Below are positions 1-7,077 of a stretch of 9,815 nucleotides of DNA, in pieces. A program made the position numbers and the translations under genes. Position 1 is the first letter of the stretch, and every line of letters begins with the position of its first letter. The notes beneath the pieces are model-generated. The model searched no databases. It saw only the letters and a program-made list of their open reading frames with translations, and was not told where the DNA came from. The DNA is from an uncultured Flavobacteriaceae bacterium (GTDB lineage: Bacteria > Bacteroidota > Bacteroidia > Flavobacteriales > Flavobacteriaceae): NCBI GenBank assembly GCA_938041595.1, contig CALITN010000071.1:1-9815 (forward strand), read 5' to 3'.

Positions 1-608
1 CTCTTCGATTCCCATTTAATCTTAAACATTCGCAGTGGGCTGTTCATAAGAAACACAAAAAACAGAACAAAGAAAGCAACCGTATACGTATGAGACAGTA
101 ATGTGTGCAAAGGGGCTAAAACAGGAGCGGACAACAAAGCGGGGTAACCCAAAAAGAACAAGGCATTGGCTGGGGTCGCTAAACCTTTGAAATAATGTGT
201 CTGATCGGTAGAAATATTAAAACGTGCCAAACGATAGGCCGCGCCTAGCGTTAAAAGAAGACCAATCAACCCCGACTGAGAAAGGGTAAACACGCCTCCA
301 TCGGAAAGAAAAAGAGAGGTCAAATCCCAATAGGCATCACTTTGTGTTCGTGCTAATTGATAAACTAACACCCCAGGTAAAATGCCGCTTGTCACCAAAT
401 CTGCAAGCGAATCCAACTGGACACCCAAAGGGCTGGTCACGCCTAAAAGGCGCGCCAAAAAGCCATCGAGAAAGTCACATATCACTCCCAACACAAAGAG
501 TAACAAAGCCCATTCAAATCGGTTCTGGAAAACAGCAAGGATGCCTAGCATACCAAAAAAGGCATTGGCAGCAGTTACGAAATTGGGAAGTAGTGCGCGT
601 AAATTCAT
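1..608 (-). CDS. pssA: CDP-diacylglycerol--serine O-phosphatidyltransferase, 3' end cut by window edge
   Basis: This enzyme makes phosphatidylserine from CDP-diacylglycerol and serine in the inner membrane, the first step towards phosphatidylethanolamine. The minus-strand frame is open for 202 codons from the ATG at 608 to the left edge, so the C-terminus is missing. The CDP-alcohol phosphatidyltransferase signature is complete: D45, D48-G49, A52-R53, G62, D66 and D70 with the exact family spacing. The N-terminus (MNLRALLPNFVTAANAFFG) and the later YRLARFN and FKGLATPAN segments match the PssA subgroup better than PgsA. Hydrophobic stretches at about residues 8-27, 33-45, 112-126, 149-166 and 175-188 fit a multi-helix membrane protein. 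The gene is divergent from lnt across 60-90 bases. No good promoter was found for it in that gap. Confidence 0.9.
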   Translation of the reverse strand, partial: MNLRALLPNFVTAANAFFGMLGILAVFQNRFEWALLLFVLGVICDFLDGFLARLLGVTSPLGVQLDSLADLVTSGILPGVLVYQLARTQSDAYWDLTSLFLSDGGVFTLSQSGLIGLLLTLGAAYRLARFNISTDQTHYFKGLATPANALFFLGYPALLSAPVLAPLHTLLSHTYTVAFFVLFFVFLMNSPLRMFKIKWESK

Positions 609-695
609 AAAAGCGAATATAACTAAAGTGCTCTAAATTTTCAGTGAATACAATAGGGTGGATGTAAATTTATGCTACTTTTAAATCCGAAGACT

Positions 696-2303
696 ATGAA
701 TCTAAAAAAAGCCTTACTTTTTAGTATCCTATCGGGTCTCCTTTTTGTCATTGCTTGGCCTATCAATGGGTTCCCAATAGTCATCTTTGGTGCTTTTGTT
801 CCACTGTTATTTGTGGAAGAAGCCTATGCTTCAAGATCTGAAAAAAAAGCGCGAGGGGCTTTTTTTGCTTTGAGTTACCTTACATTTTTGATCTGGAACC
901 TCGGTACCACTTGGTGGCTCATTAATTCCACCCTGTTTGGAATGCTTTTCGCCAATCTGTGTAACAGTCTTTTTTTTACACTCTTATTTCAACTTTTTCA
1001 CTGGTCTAAAAAAAGGCTTCCGCTTCGCTCTGCCTACTTGTTCTTGATTGCCCTATGGCTGGCTTTTGAGAAATTTCACCTCAGTTGGGATTTTTCTTGG
1101 CCCTGGCTCAATCTTGGACATGTCTTTTCAGAAAATATTTTATGGATTCAATGGTATGAATATACAGGAGCCTTTGGCGGTACTTTATGGGTGCTCCTAG
1201 TCAATATTGCCTTATTTGAAAAGCTTAAAACTTGGATGCCTACTTATGGAGCGACTCTGCTTCTAAAAAAAATTAGCCCCGTGCTACTAGGCATTGGCAT
1301 TCCAATATCAATTTCTTTACTATTGTTTCAAAAAGAAGAAAAAGCGATCGGAGAAGTTAGCGTACTGCTCACCCAGCCCAATATTGATCCTTATGATGAA
1401 AAGTATCGTTTTTCCAACGAAGACTATTTGGAGCAACTCAACGCATTGCTTCTCCCCTACCAAGGTCAAGTTTTTGACTATATTATGACTCCTGAAACCT
1501 ACTTTGCTGCTGGCTATGGAGAACGCCTAGCTGGATTTGAAAGAAGTCCCTTTCATAGAGTGCTAAAAGCAAGCTTGAAAACCCAACCAAAAAGCCAATT
1601 AATTGCCGGAATTCAATTTTTTAATGCCTATGAAAGTGAACTGGCTCCCACTTCTTCGGCCAGCAAAATACGAGAGCAACTTTGGGCAGATTACTACAAT
1701 TCGGCATTAGCAATATCGGCAGATGGATCTACAGAAATCTATCACAAATCCAAGCTTGTGGTAGGTGTGGAAAACATGCCATACAAGAATATTATTCAGC
1801 CCTTGCTTGGAAATGTACTGCTTGATTTGGGAGGAACCGTTTCTTCTAGGGCAACTCAAGAACAACGAGCTGTATTTACCCATCCCATAACCAAAAGCGT
1901 GGCAGCTCCAATCATTTGCTACGAATCTATCTACGGTGAATTTGTAACAGAATATGTGCAAAAAGGCGCTCAGTTTCTTGCCATCATCACCAATGATGCT
2001 TGGTGGGGTGAAACACCTGGACACCGGCAATTGTTAAGTCTCGCACAATTGCGAGCCATTGAAAACAGAAAGGCTATCGCTCGAAGCGCCAATACTGGAA
2101 TATCAGCCTTTATCGATGCCAAAGGGAGGTTGAAAAAGCAATTGCCATATAACCAAAAAGGGGTTTTACACGGAAAAATCCCCCTTTACAACGGCCTTAC
2201 TTTTTATGCCCAATACGGTGATTTCCTGGCTCGATGGGCTGGGTTTATAGCCGTACTTTATTTTTGTATTGCCCTCAGTGGAAGGTTAAAAAACAAGCGG
2301 TGA
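696..2303 (+). CDS. lnt: Apolipoprotein N-acyltransferase
   Basis: Lnt adds the third acyl chain to the N-terminal cysteine of lipoproteins in the inner membrane, using phospholipid as donor. From the ATG at 696 the product is 535 aa: hydrophobic helices over about residues 1-215, a nitrilase-type domain at about 220-495, and a C-terminal helix at about 513-530. The catalytic triad is visible as E267 (TPET), K353 (HKSKLVVGVE) and C408 (ICYES), followed by the conserved NDAWWG and the RSANTGIS stretch. An in-frame ATG at 672 would add eight residues. I prefer 696 because MNLKKALLFSILSGLLF is a typical Lnt beginning, and a TAAATTTA box at 665-672, resembling a -7 element, would leave no leader for the 672 start. 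No matching -33 box was seen. The stop overlaps the GTG of the next gene, so the two are probably co-transcribed. Confidence 0.93.
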   Translation: MNLKKALLFSILSGLLFVIAWPINGFPIVIFGAFVPLLFVEEAYASRSEKKARGAFFALSYLTFLIWNLGTTWWLINSTLFGMLFANLCNSLFFTLLFQLFHWSKKRLPLRSAYLFLIALWLAFEKFHLSWDFSWPWLNLGHVFSENILWIQWYEYTGAFGGTLWVLLVNIALFEKLKTWMPTYGATLLLKKISPVLLGIGIPISISLLLFQKEEKAIGEVSVLLTQPNIDPYDEKYRFSNEDYLEQLNALLLPYQGQVFDYIMTPETYFAAGYGERLAGFERSPFHRVLKASLKTQPKSQLIAGIQFFNAYESELAPTSSASKIREQLWADYYNSALAISADGSTEIYHKSKLVVGVENMPYKNIIQPLLGNVLLDLGGTVSSRATQEQRAVFTHPITKSVAAPIICYESIYGEFVTEYVQKGAQFLAIITNDAWWGETPGHRQLLSLAQLRAIENRKAIARSANTGISAFIDAKGRLKKQLPYNQKGVLHGKIPLYNGLTFYAQYGDFLARWAGFIAVLYFCIALSGRLKNKR

Positions 2304-2737
2304 TTTCTTTTTTTAAATACCTGTTTTTTTGCCGGCAAGCAAAAACGCAACATGGCGTTCATTCCCCATTTGTGTTTGCACTGGTTTGTTCTTGTTTTTT
2401 TTGTGCAGAATGGAAAAAACAACGCTTTTTCCCATGGAATAAAGAACGGTTCAAAACCCTCGACTTACTTTTCAAAAAAAGACTTCAAAACTATTTTGCA
2501 GCAGCAGCCTTCGAGGAAGTCGCTTTTGAATTGCATTTTATCGAGGACCTAAGCAAGACACCAAAACAAACTATCAATTCAAAAAGTGTTTGGGTTTTTT
2601 CAGGGATTAACACCACACGAGAGCAGTGGCAAAAAATTAATTTTGAGGAATCCGTTCGCTTGGATTTCTTTTTTTGGGGTGTCCTTTTTTTTAAGGCCGA
2701 TCAAGCCAAGGAGACTTTTTTGTTACGAATCTTCTGA
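2300..2737 (+). CDS. Small protein resembling a SAM-dependent methyltransferase with its core missing
   Basis: The product is 145 aa from a GTG that overlaps the lnt stop (GTGA) and follows an A-rich leader. An ATG at 2234 in the same frame lies inside lnt and is less likely. Residues 18-26 (HGVHSPFVF) match the N-terminal signature of a Bacteroidota class I methyltransferase family. The last 25 or so residues (WGVLFFKADQAKETFLLRIF) match that family's C-terminal strand. From memory the full proteins are about 240-270 aa. Here the glycine-rich SAM-binding loop (ELGTSxG in relatives) is not visible, and the segment I would align to their DDIHW motif reads SGINT (101-105). I infer a relic of a methyltransferase, or a shortened protein with another role, and not an active enzyme. 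The frame has no internal stop. The family match is from recall, so an unrelated small protein remains possible. Confidence 0.6.
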   Translation: MISFFKYLFFCRQAKTQHGVHSPFVFALVCSCFFCAEWKKQRFFPWNKERFKTLDLLFKKRLQNYFAAAAFEEVAFELHFIEDLSKTPKQTINSKSVWVFSGINTTREQWQKINFEESVRLDFFFWGVLFFKADQAKETFLLRIF

Positions 2738-2750
2738 ACAGATAATTTTT
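2720..2750 (+). promoter_or_regulatory. Possible Bacteroidota-type promoter for the adenosyltransferase gene
   Basis: TTG at 2720-2722, at the end of a TTTTTTG run, is followed after 20 bases by TAATTTTT at 2743-2750. The second box differs from TAnnTTTG in its last base only. Transcription would start near 2757, about 20 bases before the ATG at 2778. The -33 box lies inside the 3' end of the preceding gene. The local sequence is T-rich, so a chance match is quite possible. Confidence 0.35.
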
Positions 2751-2777
2751 TCGTTGTACATTAGCTAAAGCTGAAAG

Positions 2778-3362
2778 ATGATGATGAAAGAAAATAAAGT
2801 TTATACCAAAACAGGAGACGACGGTACAACAAGCTTAAATTCTGGGCTTCGCGTCAAAAAACACCATATCCGAGTAGCAGCCTATGGAAGTATTGATGAA
2901 CTCAATGCATGGGTTGGTTTGATTCGGGATACCACTGCGGATATCCTCGATCGTGAGTTCTTAATAATGCTGCAGAACCATCTGATGGTTTTGGGCACCC
3001 AATTGAGCACCGTACGAGAAGAAGATTTACCTACTGATTTTATAGACCCTATTAACGATTCCCATATCCTTGAAATAGAAAATGAAATAGATCGTATTTC
3101 GATGGATCTTCCTCCTTTAAAGAATTTTGTTCTTCCAGGAGGGCATCCCCTAGTTTCGTATTCCCACCTCGCTCGATGCGTATGCCGACGAGCCGAAAGA
3201 CATATCACCGAACTCAATGCCAATGAGCGTGTTTCACCCTATATTGTTGCTTTTGTCAACCGTCTTTCGGACTATTTTTTTGTGCTTTCTCGCAAATTTA
3301 CCTGCGATCTGGACTTGGATGAAAATAAATGGATACCCAAAGAAAAAAAGCGATCTTCTTGA
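2778..3362 (+). CDS. Cob(I)yrinic acid a,c-diamide (cob(I)alamin) adenosyltransferase, PduO type
   Basis: This cytoplasmic enzyme transfers the adenosyl group of ATP to cob(I)alamin, giving coenzyme B12. The 194 aa length is normal for the PduO/MMAB family. Family motifs appear in order: the ATP-binding TKTGDDGTT (10-18), YGSIDELNA (36-44), FVLPGG (117-122), the arginine-rich RCVCRRAERH (133-142), and NRLSDYFFVLSR (161-172). The N-terminus has three consecutive Met codons (2778, 2781, 2784), so the true start is uncertain by up to two residues. It lies 40 bases after the reduced methyltransferase gene, with a possible promoter between them. No other cobalamin gene is in the window, so it may serve salvage of imported corrinoid for B12-dependent enzymes elsewhere. 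That last point is inference. Confidence 0.93.
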   Translation: MMMKENKVYTKTGDDGTTSLNSGLRVKKHHIRVAAYGSIDELNAWVGLIRDTTADILDREFLIMLQNHLMVLGTQLSTVREEDLPTDFIDPINDSHILEIENEIDRISMDLPPLKNFVLPGGHPLVSYSHLARCVCRRAERHITELNANERVSPYIVAFVNRLSDYFFVLSRKFTCDLDLDENKWIPKEKKRSS

Positions 3363-3388
3363 TTATTTTCGATTAAAATTTATTTTTG
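3359..3388 (+). promoter_or_regulatory. Bacteroidota-type promoter for the DUF2795 gene
   Basis: TTG at 3359-3361, a 19-base spacer, then TATTTTTG at 3381-3388, which matches TAnnTTTG exactly. Both boxes and the spacing fit the phylum's primary sigma factor consensus. The -33 box overlaps the TGA stop of the adenosyltransferase gene. A start near 3395 would give a leader of only about 10 bases before the ATG at 3405. Confidence 0.6.
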
Positions 3389-3404
3389 CAGAAAAATCGA
3401 TACA

Positions 3405-3626
3405 ATGTATTGGACTCTAGAACTCGCTTCATACCTCAGTGATGCCCCTTGGCCGGCTTCCAAAGACGAATTAATTGACTATTCCATCCGTACAGGCGCC
3501 CCTCTAGAAGTGGTGGAAAACTTACAATCCATGGAAGATGAAGGGGATATATATGAATCCATCGAAGAGATATGGCCTGATTTTCCAACAGAAGAGGATT
3601 ATCTCTGGAATGAAGATGAATATTAA
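3405..3626 (+). CDS. Small acidic DUF2795 family protein
   Basis: A 73 aa protein beginning MYWTLELASYLSDAPWPASK. I recognise it as the Bacteroidota form of DUF2795, a family without a known biochemical role. It is extremely acidic: 21 Asp or Glu against one Lys and one Arg, with the acidic residues crowded in the second half (MEDEGD, EEDYLWNEDEY). There is no signal peptide or membrane segment, so it should be cytoplasmic. The middle part (DELIDYSIRTGAPLEVVENL) looks helical and resembles the helix-turn-helix-like fold sometimes proposed for DUF2795; this is inference. It has its own promoter upstream and a hairpin terminator 22 bases downstream, so it appears to form a single-gene unit directly in front of secA. 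From memory this neighbourhood recurs in flavobacteria, but I could not check it. Confidence 0.85.
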   Translation: MYWTLELASYLSDAPWPASKDELIDYSIRTGAPLEVVENLQSMEDEGDIYESIEEIWPDFPTEEDYLWNEDEY

Positions 3627-3647
3627 AAATTCGTCTTACAAGGTTCT

Positions 3648-3674
3648 AAAAGTCTCTGTTGAGGCTTTTTTTTT
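3648..3674 (+). terminator. Rho-independent terminator after the DUF2795 gene
   Basis: A stem is formed by AAAAGTCTC (3648-3656) and GAGGCTTTT (3661-3669), with loop TGTT and one T-G wobble pair. The 3' arm runs directly into a tract of nine T (3666-3674). The inner stem is moderately GC-rich, and position and orientation fit termination of DUF2795 transcription before secA. Confidence 0.65.
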
Positions 3675-3685
3675 ACTTAAATTTG
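3659..3685 (+). promoter_or_regulatory. Bacteroidota-type promoter for secA
   Basis: TAAATTTG at 3678-3685 is an exact match to TAnnTTTG and lies 19 bases before the secA ATG at 3705. The best -33 candidate is TTG at 3659-3661, with a slightly short 16-base spacer; it falls in the loop and 3' arm of the terminator hairpin. The predicted leader is only about 13 bases, which leaves little room for a SecM-like or RNA-based control element. Confidence 0.55.
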
Positions 3686-3704
3686 AACAAATTAGTGCAA
3701 CCCA

Positions 3705-6700
3705 ATGGGAATACTGAACTCTGTCCTTAAGACCTTTGTTGGCGACAAAAACAAAAAAGACCTCGCCAAGATCCTACCTCTTGTCAAGGAAATTAATGCA
3801 AAACAGCAGGCGATGGAGCCGCTGAGTGCAGACGAACTTCGCGCCGTTACTGGTAAACTAAAAGCGGGTATCCAAGAGGCCCGAAAAGAGGTGGATGTCC
3901 AAATAGAAGAACAACACCAGTTGCTCACCCGTCTCTCCAATATGGAAGAAAAGGAAGCCGTCTATAATACCATCGATCAACTTGAGGAAGAAGCCTATAA
4001 GCACACTCAAACCTATCTAAATCAGATTCTTCCCGAAGCCTTTGGACTGATTAAAGAAACCGCACGTCGCTTTGCAACTCAATCCACCATCCGTGTAACG
4101 GCATCTCCTTTTGACCGGGAACTGTCACAAAACAAGGAATATGTTCGTCTAAATGGCGATCAAGCGGAATGGGCCAATTCTTGGGATGCTGCAGGCAAGC
4201 AAGTTACTTGGGACATGATTCACTATGATGTTCAACTCATTGGAGGGGTCACTCTTCATCAAGGGAAAATTGCAGAGATGCAAACCGGAGAAGGAAAAAC
4301 ACTCGTGGCAACGCTTCCCGTCTTTTTGAATGCCCTTACGGGGAAAGGCGTTCATCTGGTAACGGTAAACGATTATTTGGCCAAACGAGATAGTGCCTGG
4401 ATGGCTCCTCTCTTTGAATTTCACGGGCTCTCTGTGGACTGTATCGACTATCATCAACCTAATAGTGAAGCCCGACGAAAAGCCTATCGAGCAGATATTA
4501 CTTATGGAACCAATAACGAGTTTGGTTTTGACTATTTGCGCGATAATATGGCGCACAGCAGTGATGATATTGTACAACCGAAACACCACTATGCTATTGT
4601 CGATGAGGTAGATTCTGTATTGATTGACGATGCCCGAACACCCCTTATTATTTCTGGCCCCAGTCCAGAAGGAGACCGACATGAGTTTGACCAACTAAAG
4701 CCTAAAGTGGCACAATTGGTCAATGAACAGCGGAGTCTTCTTACGGCTGTACTGGCCGAGGCCAAAAAGAAAATTAGTGCTGGAGATACCGAACTCGGAG
4801 GATTCTTGCTTCTTCAAGTTCATCGCGGACTTCCAAAAAATAAAGCCTTAATCAAGTTTTTGAGTGAAGAAGGAATCAAACAATTACTCCAGAAAACCGA
4901 AAACTTTTACATGCAAGACAACAATCGGGAGATGCATAAGGTAGATGCGGGTCTGTTTTTTGTCATTGATGAAAAAAACAATCAGATTGATCTGACCGAA
5001 AAAGGTATCGAAACCCTTTCAGGTGATTCTGAGGATAAAAACTTCTTTGTCCTACCCGATATTGGAAGTGCCATTGCGCAGCTAGAGAGTCAAGAACTCA
5101 ATCCAGAAAAAGAAGCGGCAGAAAAGGATAAACTTTTTACTGATTTTAACGTCAAAGGAGAGCGTATTCACACCATGAATCAACTCCTAAAAGCCTACAC
5201 CCTTTTTGAAAAAGATGTGGAGTATGTGGTGATGGAAAACAAAGTCATGATTGTCGACGAGCAAACAGGACGAATAATGGATGGTCGTCGCTATTCCGAT
5301 GGTTTGCATCAGGCTATTGAAGCTAAAGAAAGTGTAAAAATCGAAGCAGCAACCCAAACCTATGCAACGGTTACCCTACAGAACTATTTTCGAATGTATC
5401 AAAAGCTTTCTGGGATGACGGGTACTGCAATTACCGAAGCCGGTGAGTTTTGGGAAATTTATGAATTGGATGTTATTGAAATCCCTACGAATCGACCCAT
5501 CGCTCGAAATGACCAAGACGATTTGATATATAAGACCAAACGCGAAAAATACAATGCTGTTATTGATCAAGTCAGCAAACTGGCTGCTGCTGGAAGACCG
5601 ATTTTGATCGGAACCACTTCTGTAGAAATTTCAGAGCTGCTCAGTAAAATGCTTACCATACGAAAGGTAAAACACAATGTACTCAATGCGAAACTCCATA
5701 AAAAAGAAGCTGATATTGTAGCTGAAGCTGGAAACCCAGGTGTGGTTACCATTGCAACAAACATGGCTGGACGTGGTACGGACATCAAACTTTCCGACGA
5801 TGTGAAAGCGGCGGGAGGATTGGCTATTATCGGAACCGAACGTCACGATTCCCGTCGAGTAGATCGCCAGTTACGAGGTCGCTCTGGGCGACAGGGAGAT
5901 CCGGGAAGTTCTCAGTTTTTTGTTTCCCTAGAAGATAATCTAATGCGATTGTTTGGCTCAGAACGAGTGGCTAAGGTAATGGACCGTATGGGCTTAGAGG
6001 AAGGAGAAGTAATCCAACACTCCATGATGACCAAATCCATCGAGCGAGCACAGAAAAAAGTAGAAGAAAATAACTTTGGGATTCGAAAGCGATTGCTAGA
6101 GTATGATGATGTAATGAACGCCCAACGTGAAGTAATCTACAAACGGCGTAGACACGCTTTAGAAGGGAATCGTCTGCAATTGGATATTGCCAATATGCTT
6201 TATGATACTTGCGAAGACATAGTATTGAATAATAAGGCTGGAAACAATTTCAAAAACTTTGAATTTCAAATCATTCGTAACTTCTCATTCACCTCCCCTA
6301 TCAATGAAGAGGCCTTTTTGGAAAGTACCGAAGCGGAGTTGATCCCGAAATTGTACGACGCACTCTATGAGAAATACCAGGCTAAGATCCTCAATAATGC
6401 CAAATTGGCCTTTCCCGTTATTAAAAACGTATATGAAAAGCCTGGGAACAAATTTGAACGCATCGTTGTTCCTTTTACCGATGGCGTCAAAACACTCAAT
6501 GTTGTAACGGATTTAAATACGGCCTATGAATCCCAAGGAAAACAGCTAATCGTCGATTTTGAACGCAATATCTCTCTTGCGTTGATTGATGAAAGCTGGA
6601 AAACGCATTTGCGAAAAATGGACGAACTAAAACAATCCGTTCAGCTAGCTGTTCACGAACAAAAAGACCCCTTGTTAATTTATAAGTTTGAATCTTTTGA

Positions 6701-7070
6701 GTTATTTAAAAGCATGTTAGCCGCATTGAATGTGGAAATTTTATCCTTTTTGTTCAAAGGGGCCTTACCCTCCCAAAACGAGTCCCAAATCACCGAGGCC
6801 CAGAGAAGTAAAAGTAAGTCCAATTACAAAACCACCAAAGACGAAGTCTATAATATGGATGAATTGGCGGAACGGAATCGACAAGCTGGATCCAATGCTG
6901 GTGGTTCACAACGGCAACTCGCAGAAACGATTGTGCGCGAACGTCCAAAAATTGGACGTAATGAAAGGGTCACCATTCGCAATGTCGCTAATGGAACCAA
7001 AAAGCAGGTGAAATTCAAACAAGCAGAACCTTTGATTCAAAGTGGTCAATGGGTGATTGAAAAAGAATAA
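3705..7070 (+). CDS. secA: Protein translocase ATPase subunit SecA
   Basis: SecA is the motor ATPase that pushes unfolded preproteins through the SecYEG channel. The product is 1121 aa, versus about 900 in E. coli and about 1100 in many Bacteroidota. Visible parts are Walker A MQTGEGKT (192-199), VNDYLAKRD (221-229), Walker B VDEVDS (299-304) followed by DDARTPLIISG (308-318), GMTGTA (570-575), NMAGRGTDI (686-694), and the arginine-finger motif QLRGRSGRQGDPG (722-734). An extra segment of about 70 residues lies between about 340 and 410, relative to E. coli. The helical wing and scaffold follow to about residue 1020, then a polar linker. The canonical C-terminal zinc-binding CxC...CH motif is absent; the protein ends in RNERVTIRNV...WVIEKE. 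The start MGILNSVLKTFVGDK is typical. An exact TAnnTTTG box lies 19 bases upstream. Confidence 0.98.
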   Translation: MGILNSVLKTFVGDKNKKDLAKILPLVKEINAKQQAMEPLSADELRAVTGKLKAGIQEARKEVDVQIEEQHQLLTRLSNMEEKEAVYNTIDQLEEEAYKHTQTYLNQILPEAFGLIKETARRFATQSTIRVTASPFDRELSQNKEYVRLNGDQAEWANSWDAAGKQVTWDMIHYDVQLIGGVTLHQGKIAEMQTGEGKTLVATLPVFLNALTGKGVHLVTVNDYLAKRDSAWMAPLFEFHGLSVDCIDYHQPNSEARRKAYRADITYGTNNEFGFDYLRDNMAHSSDDIVQPKHHYAIVDEVDSVLIDDARTPLIISGPSPEGDRHEFDQLKPKVAQLVNEQRSLLTAVLAEAKKKISAGDTELGGFLLLQVHRGLPKNKALIKFLSEEGIKQLLQKTENFYMQDNNREMHKVDAGLFFVIDEKNNQIDLTEKGIETLSGDSEDKNFFVLPDIGSAIAQLESQELNPEKEAAEKDKLFTDFNVKGERIHTMNQLLKAYTLFEKDVEYVVMENKVMIVDEQTGRIMDGRRYSDGLHQAIEAKESVKIEAATQTYATVTLQNYFRMYQKLSGMTGTAITEAGEFWEIYELDVIEIPTNRPIARNDQDDLIYKTKREKYNAVIDQVSKLAAAGRPILIGTTSVEISELLSKMLTIRKVKHNVLNAKLHKKEADIVAEAGNPGVVTIATNMAGRGTDIKLSDDVKAAGGLAIIGTERHDSRRVDRQLRGRSGRQGDPGSSQFFVSLEDNLMRLFGSERVAKVMDRMGLEEGEVIQHSMMTKSIERAQKKVEENNFGIRKRLLEYDDVMNAQREVIYKRRRHALEGNRLQLDIANMLYDTCEDIVLNNKAGNNFKNFEFQIIRNFSFTSPINEEAFLESTEAELIPKLYDALYEKYQAKILNNAKLAFPVIKNVYEKPGNKFERIVVPFTDGVKTLNVVTDLNTAYESQGKQLIVDFERNISLALIDESWKTHLRKMDELKQSVQLAVHEQKDPLLIYKFESFELFKSMLAALNVEILSFLFKGALPSQNESQITEAQRSKSKSNYKTTKDEVYNMDELAERNRQAGSNAGGSQRQLAETIVRERPKIGRNERVTIRNVANGTKKQVKFKQAEPLIQSGQWVIEKE

Positions 7071-7077
7071 ATCTAGT

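Noticed and set aside
344..636. Two overlapping plus-strand open frames of 84-88 codons
   Set aside because: They lie antisense to pssA, whose frame has a complete CDP-alcohol phosphatidyltransferase motif; they have no recognisable domains.
609..671. Promoter for pssA on the minus strand (TATATTCG at 621-614)
   Set aside because: One mismatch in the -7 box and no TTG at a suitable distance; the nearest is about 29 bases away.
1707..2030. Minus-strand open frame of 107 codons within lnt
   Set aside because: It is antisense to the Lnt catalytic domain and matches no family I know.
2761..2777. Palindrome TTAGCTAA and nearby AGCT repeat before the adenosyltransferase gene
   Set aside because: Too short for a supported operator or riboswitch. 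I specifically looked for a cobalamin riboswitch, but the 40-base gap has no room for one.
4626..4635. IDDART instead of IDEART in SecA as a possible functional change
   Set aside because: Conservative Asp for Glu substitution that I believe is common in Bacteroidota SecA.
4149..4694. Minus-strand open frame of 181 codons within secA
   Set aside because: It is the mirror of the well-conserved SecA Walker region; the protein has no coherent features and looks like a codon-bias shadow.
7057..7077. TTG start for the hydroxylase, adding seven residues (MKKNKSS)
   Set aside because: It would begin inside secA with a rare start codon; the ATG at 7078 is well placed 7 bases after the secA stop.
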